From the NCBI GenBank assembly GCA_024274695.1, contig JAJSAI010000002.1, forward strand, positions 1 to 18,297: 18,297 nucleotides of DNA, in the 5' to 3' direction. The notes under the pieces were generated by a model. It had not been told where the DNA came from. It made no database searches and saw only the letters and a list, made by a program, of their open reading frames with translations. The stretch is from an archaeon. GTDB taxonomy: Archaea > B1Sed10-29 > JAJSAI01. A program made the translations under genes and the position numbers. Below, one piece after another: positions 12,003 to 18,297 of the stretch; position 1 is the stretch's first letter, and the number at the start of each line of letters is the position of its first letter.

Positions 12003-12141
12003 GGAGGTGATAGGAGCGCCTCTAAATAGGTCGGCTGTCTGATGAAGAGGTGGGGGGATGAGGCTCACCCGGCCAAGAGGGCTTTGTTCGGCGTCCCACC
12101 CCCTCTGATCCAAACCCCTATTTTAAACGTCTCTATTTTTT
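12003..12141 (+). ncRNA. structured RNA candidate E2 (about 139 nt)
   Basis: The region between the TATA box at 11974-11983 and T6 at 12136-12141 can fold with a closing stem AAATAGG (12024-12030) with CCTATTT (12117-12123). It encloses a GC-rich hairpin starting AGAGG (12046-12050) with CCTCT (12102-12106) and continuing through a G-rich/C-rich arm pair with a few mismatches. The apical part carries GAGGCTCACCC (12060-12070), CAAGAGG (12074-12080) and GTTCGGC (12086-12092), the blocks shared with E1. No gene fits here. Promoter, closing stem and T run agree on the plus strand. It does not match tRNA, SRP or RNase P signatures I know. Confidence 0.5.
12136..12141 (+). terminator. T6 terminator after E2
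   Basis: Six T directly downstream of the E2 closing stem; oligo-T runs are sufficient for termination by archaeal RNA polymerase. The convergent PRC gene ends 41 bp further on. Confidence 0.4.
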
Positions 12142-12182
12142 GTGCACGGGAGAAATTGAGAAAAAAGGAGGTATTCCAGCGC

Positions 12183-12425
12183 TCAGGCTGGGAAGTCTAC
12201 CAGAACGTACTTCCCGAACGCCCGCACGTCCCTGTAAGGGATCTCGAGAAGTTTATCCTTTGTGAGCCTCTGCTGTATTTCAGGGGTCATCTTAAGGGGC
12301 TTTACGAGGACGCTGGTGATTGTCCCTCCTTCTTCAAAGTACGCGTCCACGAGCACTCCTAGTTCTGTGCCGCTCGTGGTAACGACCTTGCGTCCGTTTA
12401 TTTTTGAGCCTAGCACTGTTGCCAT
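12183..12425 (-). CDS. PRC-barrel domain protein (second of a pair)
   Basis: 80 residues, one PRC-barrel: GSKINGRKVVTTSGTELGVLVDAYFEEGGTITSVLVKPL, with the glycine-containing turns and small beta-barrel alternation of the family, ending in a strand VRAFGKYVLVDF. PRC-barrels in archaea are small stand-alone proteins linked to RNA processing or photosynthetic-type assembly elsewhere; the archaeal function is not established. A strong GAGGAGG Shine-Dalgarno lies 9 nt before the ATG, and the previous gene ends 14 bp upstream, so this is the second gene of a two-gene unit. Confidence 0.8.
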   Translation of the reverse strand: MATVLGSKINGRKVVTTSGTELGVLVDAYFEEGGTITSVLVKPLKMTPEIQQRLTKDKLLEIPYRDVRAFGKYVLVDFPA

Positions 12426-12439
12426 GATTCTAAACCTCC

Positions 12440-12679
12440 TCAGGACCTTATGATGATTATGTCTCCTGTGGCTATCACTTTATCGAAGGGGATTATGTTC
12501 TTCTTCAGGAACTCTTTAGCCTTGGCAGTATCCCTTCCCAGGATTGAGGACAGGTCTGCCTTTACCAAGAACTTTATCTTCCCTTCCTGGGGTTCGATTA
12601 TGACGTCTCTCGCAACTCCCACGTATTCGCTATTCTCCGTGTAAATCCGTTTCCCGTACAGTTCGGTCATCCGGTTCAT
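12440..12679 (-). CDS. PRC-barrel domain protein (first of a pair)
   Basis: 79 residues: MTELYGKRIYTENSEYVGVARDVIIEPQEGKIKFLVK, then a helix (DTAKAKEFLKKN) and FDKVIATGDIIII. This is the PRC-barrel pattern with the conserved G-x-V/R-D turn. A GGAGG motif lies 8-9 nt before ATG 12679; ATG 12670 is also possible. The two PRC proteins are clearly diverged and are expected to form a pair or work in the same process. The likely TATA box (TTATAAAAA) overlaps the stop codon of the DHH gene upstream, so this unit starts exactly where the superoperon ends. Confidence 0.8.
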   Translation of the reverse strand: MNRMTELYGKRIYTENSEYVGVARDVIIEPQEGKIKFLVKADLSSILGRDTAKAKEFLKKNIIPFDKVIATGDIIIIRS

Positions 12680-12719
12680 TCTGCATTCCTCCTTTCAAGT
12701 TAGTTAAGTGTTTTTCTTT

Positions 12720-12728
12720 TTATAACCT
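12720..12728 (-). promoter_or_regulatory. TATA box of the PRC-barrel pair, overlapping the DHH stop codon
   Basis: On the minus strand GGTTATAAAAAG spans the DHH stop (12722-12720). A start about 25 nt later leaves a leader carrying the AAAGGAGG motif before ATG 12679. Confidence 0.4.
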
Positions 12729-13637
12729 TTTCGCCCATTTTTTGGCGTTTTCAACGCATTCGAGGAGCACTTCCTTGAATTTTTCAGGGGGGACTCCCTG
12801 CATGGCCGCCGCGCCCTTGTGTCCTCCTGCCGTGCACCCGTGCTTTTCAGCCACTGGTTCCAGTACGTGTTCTACGAGATCAAACCCTTTTGCGGTGATC
12901 CAGGGCCTTGCCCTCGCGCTTATCCTTTTGTTTTTCTTGCTTCCCACAAAGCTCACGTCTGCGCCCACCTGCGTGAGCGCTGCCGCGGTCTGGCCTTCGA
13001 AGGCAGAGACCGCCGCGCTAGCGATTATTACCCCGTTTTCCCTTTCTATTCTGGCCCTCTGGCACGCTTTCAGCCTGGCTATTTTTTCGCTCTCGTCCGG
13101 CTCTACTCCCATCATGCTTATTTCTTCTGCTATGTTCTTGTTGTCCTCTGGCATGAGCTCTGCCAGGGCCAGCAGGGACTCTTTTCTGGCCACCCTGAGG
13201 CTTACTGTGTCATAGTATATTCCTGCCATCATCACTCTTCTCAGTTTTTCTCCCGGTTCCACTCCAAGCTCTTTCATTATCCTCCACACGAGCTCGGTTG
13301 TGGACCCTGCTCCAGGGTCTATGAGGTACCCGTCCAGTTCTTTCAGGAATTCCCTGTCCGGGGGATGATGGTCTATGACTATCTTCTTTTCTTTCCTTTC
13401 AAGTATGCCGGGGCACATTTCAGGAGAAGAAAAGTCAACGCAGACTATGAGTTTGTACTCTTCTTCAGGCCATTCTGTGAGAACCTTTTCCCCGTCCAGC
13501 ATGCTCCTGGCCATCTTGTTCAGGCTTTCGGGAACGAGGATGTCTGCTTTTCCGATAATTTTTTTCACGGCTAGAGCGGACGCTAACGCGTCCGCGTCAG
13601 GGATCTTGTGGGTTACGATCAGCGCCTTTTCGGTCAA
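12720..13637 (-). CDS. DHH-family phosphoesterase (NrnA/RecJ-like nuclease)
   Basis: 305 residues, TTG start preceded by GAGGA. Metal motifs in order: PDADALASA (Asp14, Asp16), VCVDFSS (Asp68), IDHHPP (DHH at 89-91) and YYDT (Asp143). A DHHA1 domain follows with the substrate-binding GGHKGAAAM at 271-279. Such enzymes hydrolyse short oligonucleotides, cyclic dinucleotides or pAp, or act as 5'-3' exonucleases with two Mn ions. Lack of extra domains favours an NrnA-like nano-RNase or a RecJ-like archaeal exonuclease. As last gene after the exosome genes it could degrade oligonucleotides left by the exosome (inference). Confidence 0.88.
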   Translation of the reverse strand: MTEKALIVTHKIPDADALASALAVKKIIGKADILVPESLNKMARSMLDGEKVLTEWPEEEYKLIVCVDFSSPEMCPGILERKEKKIVIDHHPPDREFLKELDGYLIDPGAGSTTELVWRIMKELGVEPGEKLRRVMMAGIYYDTVSLRVARKESLLALAELMPEDNKNIAEEISMMGVEPDESEKIARLKACQRARIERENGVIIASAAVSAFEGQTAAALTQVGADVSFVGSKKNKRISARARPWITAKGFDLVEHVLEPVAEKHGCTAGGHKGAAAMQGVPPEKFKEVLLECVENAKKWAKRL

Positions 13638-13643
13638 TCCTCT

Positions 13644-13991
13644 TCACTTTTTGAGCTTCTTGAGGGCTTCTTCTATTTTCTCCTGCAGGCTCTTGGCGTT
13701 GTTCTTGAGCCTTTCTTCCTGTTTCTTGAGGGTATCGAGTTTCAGCTTGTTGTTCTCCTTTTTCTCCTCCAGTTCTTTTTCAACAGCTTCTTTGTTTTTT
13801 TCTATTATTATTCCCCCGATGTTCTTGTATACCTTGCCCTTGCATTCCTTCAGCTCTGCTAGGGCCTGTTCGATCAGCATGTTCTCCATTTCCAGCTGCT
13901 GCTCTTGGGCGACTATCATCTGCAGTTGCCTTTGTATGGCCTGCAACCTCAAAAGGTCTTCTTGAACTTCTTTCGGGAGTTCTGCCGGCAT
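13644..13991 (-). CDS. pfdB: prefoldin beta subunit
   Basis: 115 residues: a long N-terminal helix (LPKEVQEDLLRLQAIQRQLQ), a short central beta hairpin (KVYKNIGGIIIEK) and a long C-terminal coiled coil rich in Lys and Glu. This is the usual prefoldin beta layout and length. With the alpha subunit it forms a cytosolic jellyfish-shaped hexamer that holds unfolded proteins for the thermosome. A GGAGGTG Shine-Dalgarno inside the end of the Brix gene precedes the ATG. The position between Brix and DHH genes is normal in archaeal exosome superoperons. Confidence 0.93.
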   Translation of the reverse strand: MPAELPKEVQEDLLRLQAIQRQLQMIVAQEQQLEMENMLIEQALAELKECKGKVYKNIGGIIIEKNKEAVEKELEEKKENNKLKLDTLKKQEERLKNNAKSLQEKIEEALKKLKK

Positions 13992-13994
13992 TCT

Positions 13995-14447
13995 TTAAGC
14001 ACCTCCAAATTTGATCATGAGAATTCTTTCCCCGTACTGGGAGAAAGACCATACCGTCTTGCCAGCATCCACTATTGTGTCAGGTTCTTGGTCTTCCAGT
14101 TCCTCTATCCCGAATAGTTGGATGAACTCCTCGCTTTTTTCTCCCCTGACATGGATGCTCTTGCTGGGTTTTTTGGTCCCAACGAGATTGTATCCCTTGA
14201 ACCTGATGATTTCTGACCACTCTGGCTCTGGCACGGTGTTGAGGAACATTAGTCTTCCAGGGTTCCCGTGGTATTCCCCTACTATGCAAACTCTAGGGTA
14301 ACCCTTCTTGTGGGCTATGCTGGCGAGGGTTTCTATGTTTGCCTTTCCTCTGGTGATGTACTCCGAGAAGGGTATGAGCCTTGAGAGTGTTCTGGCGAAT
14401 CTTCTCGTGGTCTGGGAAGGTTTCCTGCTTGTTGTGAAGAGGATCAT
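13995..14447 (-). CDS. archaeal Brix domain ribosome-biogenesis protein
   Basis: 150 residues from ATG 14447. MILFTTSRKPSQTTRRFAR is the Brix opening, where the nucleotide-like TSRKPS turn is diagnostic, followed by the sigma70-like beta/alpha repeats (GYPRVCIVGEYHGNPGRLMFLN; HVRGEKSEEFIQLFG). Relatives are Imp4, Brx1 and Rpf1, which bind rRNA during ribosome assembly; archaea have one such protein. The frame is open upstream to 14522 but that stretch is the RNA polymerase subunit P gene in another frame. Two bases separate the rpoP stop and this start. Confidence 0.88.
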   Translation of the reverse strand: MILFTTSRKPSQTTRRFARTLSRLIPFSEYITRGKANIETLASIAHKKGYPRVCIVGEYHGNPGRLMFLNTVPEPEWSEIIRFKGYNLVGTKKPSKSIHVRGEKSEEFIQLFGIEELEDQEPDTIVDAGKTVWSFSQYGERILMIKFGGA

Positions 14448-14449
14448 GT

Positions 14450-14575
14450 TCAATCTGTCTTGATTTTTTTCACTATGGGTGGTTTTTCTTTTTCGAGTAT
14501 CCTGTACCCGCAGTACGGGCATTTTACGGTGCTTATGTCTTCAACTTCTCTTCCGCACTTAAGACATTTCCACAC
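14450..14575 (-). CDS. rpoP: DNA-directed RNA polymerase subunit P (Rpo12)
   Basis: 41 codons, GTG start, reading WKCLKCGREVEDI, VKCPYCGYRILEKEKPP, IVKKIK. It is the Rpb12-like zinc ribbon: C4xxC7 and C19xxC22, the invariant PYCGYRIL loop and the basic PPIVKK tail that touches the polymerase core. Cytosolic transcription machinery. The 5' end overlaps the L37Ae gene by 17 bp. GTG 14575 is preferred because GGTGG sits upstream; GTG 14584 would add three residues. L37Ae-RpoP-Brix-prefoldin order is conserved in many archaea, which supports the call despite the small size. Confidence 0.92.
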   Translation of the reverse strand: MWKCLKCGREVEDISTVKCPYCGYRILEKEKPPIVKKIKTD

Positions 14576-14828
14576 GCTTACCACCCAGTATTGAGGTTAT
14601 TGTCCTCCATACTCCCGTGTGCGGAGAGTACGCTCCTCCTGCCATTACAGCACCACACTTGGTGCATTCCCAGACTCCGTTGCTCTTCCTCTTCATGCTC
14701 TTCCTACCGCACTTGGGGCACTCGTGCTTTGCTCTCTGCACCTTTTCAATTTCTCCCGCTCTTTTCTTTATCCGGTATCCGTAGCGCGGTCCGTACCTGG
14801 CCATTGGGCCCAGTTTTTTGGTCTTCAT
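14559..14828 (-). CDS. rpl37ae: 50S ribosomal protein L37Ae (eL43)
   Basis: 89 residues with C37xxC40 and C55xxC58 zinc ribbon (HECPKCGRKSMKRK; VWECTKCGAVMAGGAYSP) and a basic N-terminus (GPMARYGPRYGYRIKKR). It is a component of the large subunit that binds 23S rRNA. The C-terminal half WRTITSIL is typical. The ATG overlaps the rrp42 stop (ATGA) and is preceded by AAGGTGAT. Its last codons overlap rpoP. Confidence 0.93.
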   Translation of the reverse strand: MKTKKLGPMARYGPRYGYRIKKRAGEIEKVQRAKHECPKCGRKSMKRKSNGVWECTKCGAVMAGGAYSPHTGVWRTITSILGGKRVEMS

Positions 14829-15619
14829 TTTTTGATCACCTTCTTGCGCAGTTCTCCTGTCTTTTTCACGGCGATGTCGAATAGTTTTTCTACGTCCTCC
14901 TTTTTATATGCGCATACTCCTCCTTTTTGGGCTGCGCACAGGTTCCCATCGTCCCGGATCGTGAGCGTGAGCCTCCCGTCCATGGATTTTTCTTCTCCCA
15001 GGTCTGGATCGAGGAGGTCTTTGTCTCCTATTCTCACGAACGTGCTTGATATTGGAGCCCACCTCACGGGGAGAGGGTCTTTCTTTTCAGAGTATATGAT
15101 CACATCGTCCTCTAGTTTCGGGATCCTGGTGGTGTGCAGTGCAGCGGTCGCCCCGAGGATTGCAGCATCGAAAAGGTTCCCGTCGTAGTCGAGCACGTGC
15201 ACGTCAACTATCACGTTCCAGACGAGTTCTCCTTCTCTTACGCATAGTTTTTCAAGGTCTATCATCTGAGACTCTCTGATTCCTCTGTCCACAACCCTCG
15301 CGAGCTCTATGGCGTTCTCGTCAGGTGGCCCTGGAGTGAATATTGGCGCGGCTATAGGGACCATTTCCGCGTTGGTTATCAGGTTCCCTTGGTTTGGAGT
15401 GTCCTGGTACGGCTCTCCGACGTCCATTTTCACTCCCACGAGCACCTGGGTCTTCCCGAGTTTTACGAGAGCGCTTCCCTCTGCTCTTTTCACGTAGTTG
15501 GTCTTGACTTCTACTGGCCTGTAATCGTAAAAGTCCCTGCCGTCCATTCTTTTTCCGGACAGCACAAGGCTTCTTATGGCTTCTTTTTTAACTTCCCAGA
15601 TTATGTCATCATGCTCCAT
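14825..15619 (-). CDS. rrp42: exosome complex subunit Rrp42 (non-catalytic RNase PH-like)
   Basis: 264 residues from ATG 15619, preceded by AAGGTGA at 5 nt; GTG 15628 would add three residues. RNase PH fold: GKRMDGRDFYDYRPV, ALVKLGKTQVLVGVK, ELARVVDRGIRES, NVIVDVHVLDYDGNLFDAAILGATAAL. The active-site acids of Rrp41 are not conserved, as expected for the structural subunit. Three Rrp41-Rrp42 dimers form the hexameric ring that degrades RNA 3' to 5' phosphorolytically. It lies directly after rrp41, with one base between. Confidence 0.95.
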   Translation of the reverse strand: MEHDDIIWEVKKEAIRSLVLSGKRMDGRDFYDYRPVEVKTNYVKRAEGSALVKLGKTQVLVGVKMDVGEPYQDTPNQGNLITNAEMVPIAAPIFTPGPPDENAIELARVVDRGIRESQMIDLEKLCVREGELVWNVIVDVHVLDYDGNLFDAAILGATAALHTTRIPKLEDDVIIYSEKKDPLPVRWAPISSTFVRIGDKDLLDPDLGEEKSMDGRLTLTIRDDGNLCAAQKGGVCAYKKEDVEKLFDIAVKKTGELRKKVIKK

Positions 15620-15620
15620 T

Positions 15621-16346
15621 TCATTCACCTTCTATCTTGTACCTTTCTTTTAGTGCTTTTTTCTGCAGCTCGTACACCTGCATTGCCCCGTTGATCGCTG
15701 TTTCCAGGGCTTCGGTGAGCTCTTCTCTTGTGAAGTTCCCGTCCATCTGCATGAGCACTATCTCTTTTGTTCTTGGCATTATGGCTATGGGAAAGTCTGC
15801 TTCCCCGTAGTTGTCTTCTTCCTTCATCAGGTCGAGGGCTATCTTTCCCTCTATTTTTCCGGCAGCGCATGCTGTTACCAGGTCCCGCATGGGTATGCCC
15901 GCGTCCGCCAGGGCAACACTGGCGGCAGTCAGGGCAGCGCACCTGGTCCCAGCCTCTGCCTCCAGCACTTCCACGTAAACGTCTATCTGTGTTTTCGGGA
16001 ACTCTTCGAGGAATATTGCTTTTTCAAGGGCTTCTCTGCTGACCTTGCTTATCTCGATGGATCTCCTGCTGGGGCCTGGTCTTGCCCTCTCGTCTACTGA
16101 GAAGGGCGCGAGGTTGTACCTGTAGACCACTCTCGCCTTAAGGGGATCTGCAAGGTGGCGTGGGATGACCTCCCTGGGTCCGTAGACTCCTGCCAGGACC
16201 TTGTTGCCACCCCACTCGAGATAGCATGATCCGTCAGCCCTGTCAAGAACTCCTGCCTTTATTGTTATTGGCCTGAGTTCTTTGAGTCCTCTTCCGTCAA
16301 GTCTTTTTCCGTTCTCGTCCAACAGTTTTATTCCAGGATTTTTCAT
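15621..16346 (-). CDS. rrp41: exosome complex exonuclease Rrp41 (catalytic)
   Basis: 241 residues. Opening [23 protein letters not shown]- and phosphate-binding arginines in [17 protein letters not shown] (Arg94/95) and AGTRCAALT (Arg135), and the catalytic acids in [15 protein letters not shown] (Asp178, Asp184). It is the phosphorolytic 3'-5' exonuclease of the archaeal exosome, adding heteropolymeric tails in reverse. Its ATG is preceded by AAGGTGA and the gene overlaps rrp4 by four bases. Confidence 0.95.
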   Translation of the reverse strand: MKNPGIKLLDENGKRLDGRGLKELRPITIKAGVLDRADGSCYLEWGGNKVLAGVYGPREVIPRHLADPLKARVVYRYNLAPFSVDERARPGPSRRSIEISKVSREALEKAIFLEEFPKTQIDVYVEVLEAEAGTRCAALTAASVALADAGIPMRDLVTACAAGKIEGKIALDLMKEEDNYGEADFPIAIMPRTKEIVLMQMDGNFTREELTEALETAINGAMQVYELQKKALKERYKIEGE

Positions 16347-16939
16347 CTGCTTTCACCTTCTAAGAAGTTTTTGATTGTCTCGGTTAGTCCGGTAGCGTGA
16401 GTGTGTTTGACTATCATGTCAATGGCCTCTGCGGCCTTTGATGTTTCTTCTCCCTTTATCCAGATCCTGCCGTTCCTGCCGACAACTATTTTCGTCCCTG
16501 TCTTTTCTCTTATCATGTCTATCATGCTGTTGTTCTTCCCTATTATCCTAGGTATCTTGACCGGGTCTACTTCTACTAGGGCTCCTCCGAACAGTTTCCT
16601 GTCGTTGGTGAGCCTGGCTTCTTTTACTTCGTTTATGGAGTCCACTTCTGCTGATATAAGGTCTCCCTGTTCGTACTCTCTTTCCGTGGGCAGGAACGCG
16701 GATTCTGCGGTGTTAATGTCAACAAGGCATCCTCCGTACTTTATTTCTTCTATTACTCCTATGACAATGTCTCCCTTTCTTGGGACGTAGTGTCCTTTCA
16801 GGGGGACTATTCTCCCCACTCCCTTGTCTTCTATTAGGACACCGTACACTTTTGAGTAGAATTTTCCGTTCCTCTCGTAAACGTGGTCTTTGACTCTTGC
16901 CTTTATCTCTTCTCCTGGTATTACTATCCTTTTTATCAA
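16343..16939 (-). CDS. rrp4: exosome RNA-binding subunit Rrp4
   Basis: 198 residues from TTG 16939. The open frame allows GTG 16948, but that GTG lies inside the Shine-Dalgarno AAGGTGAT and the TTG four bases later gives the family start ([10 protein letters not shown]). Domains: N-terminal barrel (1-55), S1 domain ([24 protein letters not shown], about 55-120) and KH domain with [24 protein letters not shown] (GxxG-like loop, about 132-170). It caps the Rrp41-Rrp42 ring and feeds RNA. It follows SBDS and precedes rrp41. Confidence 0.93.
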   Translation of the reverse strand: MIKRIVIPGEEIKARVKDHVYERNGKFYSKVYGVLIEDKGVGRIVPLKGHYVPRKGDIVIGVIEEIKYGGCLVDINTAESAFLPTEREYEQGDLISAEVDSINEVKEARLTNDRKLFGGALVEVDPVKIPRIIGKNNSMIDMIREKTGTKIVVGRNGRIWIKGEETSKAAEAIDMIVKHTHATGLTETIKNFLEGESR

Positions 16940-16944
16940 AAGAA

Positions 16945-17643
16945 TCACCTTCTTTCAAGTATTGTTGTTTCAGCCTCCCCGTGAGTGAGCTTGTTCAGCG
17001 TGTCGTAGAACTCGGATTGTAATCCTCCGGGGAGTTCCACCACAACACTAAGAGAACCGTCAGACTGCCAGTTCTCTTTGATTATCTTGTACTTTTTCAG
17101 AACACCGTATATCCTCGTGGCATGCTGTCCAGGGATTCTTGCCATTATCTGGACTGTTTCCATTTTTATGGGTATTATCTTCCTGATTTTTTCGAGCACT
17201 GCCTCCACTTGGTCGCTGACCCTCCTCAGGGGATCCACGTGCACCCCTGCTTCTTCCATTGCCAGTTCTATTCTTTTAGGGGTGTGGGGCGCGTGTGTCC
17301 TCGGGTCAACTGCGTTCCTGCTTATGTACTCTATTATCTGCCTTTTCTTTTCCTCTTGCATTCTTCTCCTCTGTTCTGTAGTGAGCCTTATTTCTCCTTC
17401 TTTGATCATTTTCAGGGCGACTTCCTCAAAGTCGGTGGTCCCGAACGCGTTCATCAGGTCTTCGTCGCTGGCTGCTGTCGCTTGTCCGATGTCATGGTAT
17501 ATTCTGTCCACTGCCAGAACATCGTCCAGGTCGTACTCTTTTCCTGCTTTCATTTCCAGGACCTTGTCAGGGTCAGCGAGTATCTCGAACTTCTCCTTCC
17601 CTTTTTCTACCCTGACTATTGCTGCCTTGTCTACCGGTATCAT
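16945..17643 (-). CDS. sdo1: ribosome maturation protein SBDS homologue (Sdo1)
   Basis: 232 residues. N-terminal FYSH domain (1-90: VRVEKGKEKFEILADPDKVLEMKAG, VLAVDRIYHDIGQATAASDEDLMNAFG), central helical domain with TTEQRRRMQEEKKRQIIEYISRNAVDPRTHAPHTPKRIE, and C-terminal ferredoxin-like domain with IIPIKMETVQIMARIPGQHATRIYGVLKKY. The protein releases an anti-association factor from the large ribosomal subunit. ATG 17643 is preceded by GTGATG; six bases separate it from the proteasome gene stop. SBDS next to exosome genes is the standard archaeal order. Confidence 0.95.
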   Translation of the reverse strand: MIPVDKAAIVRVEKGKEKFEILADPDKVLEMKAGKEYDLDDVLAVDRIYHDIGQATAASDEDLMNAFGTTDFEEVALKMIKEGEIRLTTEQRRRMQEEKKRQIIEYISRNAVDPRTHAPHTPKRIELAMEEAGVHVDPLRRVSDQVEAVLEKIRKIIPIKMETVQIMARIPGQHATRIYGVLKKYKIIKENWQSDGSLSVVVELPGGLQSEFYDTLNKLTHGEAETTILERR

Positions 17644-17649
17644 TTGGCA

Positions 17650-18297
17650 TCACTTCTTTTTGGCAACCTTTTTAAGGTATTCTTCCAGTTCGCTTTTTGG
17701 TATGGTCTCCGCTTTTTTGGTTTTCTCAGGGACTATGAGCATGTCAACGGTTTCAGGGGATATTTTCCTGTCCCCAACTCCTTTCAAGGCCTTCAAGGCC
17801 AACCTGATAGCCTCGTCCTTGCTCATCTTCTCGTCGTACTCTTTTTCGAAGAGGTCTATTACCTTCTGCTTTCCTTCTCCTATCGCGGAGGCGTGGCTTT
17901 CCCAGAACGCTCCTGAGGGGTCTGTTTCGAACAAGTGCTTTCCCTTGTCGTCCACTCCTATTATGAGCAGGGCCGCTCCGAAAGGCCTTGCTCCCCCGTA
18001 CTGGGTGTACGCCTGCTTTAGGTCGCACAGTTCCTTGGTCAGGGCTTCAATGCTTATCGGCTCGTTGTAGAGGTACCTTTCCTCCTGCGCGATCCTTCTG
18101 GAGTAGTCTACCAGTCGTCTGGCGTCTGCCACGAGCCCTGAGATTGCTGCGGCGATATGGTCGTCTATGATGAATATTTTCTCCAAGGACTCTGCTTTCA
18201 GGAGCCTTGACTGTATGTTCTTGTCCACCGCGAGCAGGACCCCGTCCTTGTAGACTATTCCCAGGGCGGTCGTGCCCCTTTTCACGGACTCCCTGGC
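17650..18297 (-). CDS. psmA: proteasome alpha subunit, 5' end beyond window
   Basis: At least 215 residues are visible; the frame is open to the right edge, where it reads ARESVKRGTTALGI, the normal family sequence (YAREAVKRGTTAVGI). The initial gate helix and start codon are outside. GTTALGIVYKDGVLLAVDK, AAAISGLVADARRLVDYSR, YTQYGGARPFGAALLIIGVD and LFETDPSGAFWESHASAIGEG are alpha-subunit signatures. The alpha rings of the 20S proteasome gate substrate entry and bind PAN or other AAA ATPases. Non-catalytic. It is the most upstream superoperon gene visible here. Confidence 0.95.
   Translation of the reverse strand, partial: ARESVKRGTTALGIVYKDGVLLAVDKNIQSRLLKAESLEKIFIIDDHIAAAISGLVADARRLVDYSRRIAQEERYLYNEPISIEALTKELCDLKQAYTQYGGARPFGAALLIIGVDDKGKHLFETDPSGAFWESHASAIGEGKQKVIDLFEKEYDEKMSKDEAIRLALKALKGVGDRKISPETVDMLIVPEKTKKAETIPKSELEEYLKKVAKKK

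Noticed and set aside
12039-12110. Box C/D guide RNA at E2 (TGATGA at 12040 and CTGA at 12105)
   Set aside because: No proper D' and C' pair, and the region between is a strong hairpin rather than unpaired guide sequence.
11700-12141. SRP RNA or RNase P RNA gene in the gene-free region
   Set aside because: GTTCGGCG in E2 recalls part of archaeal SRP RNA, but the S-domain GGAAG/AGCAG features and the RNase P GAAAGTC-type core are absent, and the pieces are too short.
12042-12362. 106-codon plus-strand ORF over E2 and the PRC gene
   Set aside because: Low-quality sequence crossing a T6 run and antisense to a clear PRC-barrel gene.
14448-14522. N-terminal extension of the Brix gene
   Set aside because: This stretch encodes RNA polymerase subunit P in another frame; the Brix motif begins at 14447.
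1-18297. CRISPR arrays, insertion sequences, prophage or tRNA genes
   Set aside because: No repeated spacers, transposase motifs, phage structural genes or tRNA cloverleaf were seen. Two toxin-antitoxin pairs are the only accessory-type genes.

Overview
This window is archaeal chromosomal DNA. The minus strand of 12.7-18.3 kb carries a proteasome alpha, SBDS, Rrp4, Rrp41, Rrp42, L37Ae, RNA polymerase subunit P, Brix, prefoldin beta and DHH series, the conserved archaeal exosome superoperon. Many genes have a TATA-like box 23-30 bp before the start codon (leaderless style); inside operons GGTGA/GGAGG Shine-Dalgarno motifs appear instead. The lineage (Euryarchaeota or DPANN) cannot be fixed from the sequence alone.

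Layout. 1-1.7 kb (minus): the N-terminus of a possible M24 peptidase, an M29-type aminopeptidase and a HicBA toxin-antitoxin pair. 1.8-3.1 kb (plus): a ferredoxin/thioredoxin-like fusion, then two small membrane ORFs that may be one frameshifted gene. 3.1-4.7 kb (minus): an OGG1-type DNA glycosylase, orotate phosphoribosyltransferase and a DUF4405 membrane protein. 4.7-5.3 kb (plus): a ribbon-helix-helix/RelE pair whose promoter holds three ATTAC repeats exactly 10 bp apart. 5.2-7.1 kb (minus): zinc-finger protein, Rnl3-type RNA ligase and SLOG-like protein. 7.2-8.6 kb (plus): an M50 site-2 protease with a CBS-like tail, coupled to a small HExxH metallopeptidase. 8.6-10.2 kb (minus): a tightly coupled four-gene operon of two permease halves and two NifX-like proteins, preceded by a perfect 14-bp palindrome. 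10.3-11.7 kb: an unrecognised protein and a COG1709-type HTH regulator.

The one long gene-free stretch, 11,653-12,182, holds several TATA boxes, repeated ATTAACG motifs and two related hairpin elements sharing three sequence blocks in the same order. They look like undescribed structured RNAs; the second has its own promoter, closing stem and T6 end. After that come two PRC-barrel proteins and the superoperon.

The superoperon couples protein turnover (proteasome, prefoldin), RNA turnover (exosome Rrp4/41/42) and ribosome biogenesis or transcription (SBDS, Brix, L37Ae, RpoP). The least described parts are the paired hairpin RNAs, the permease/NifX operon with its palindrome, and the RNA ligase/SLOG/zinc-finger operon.
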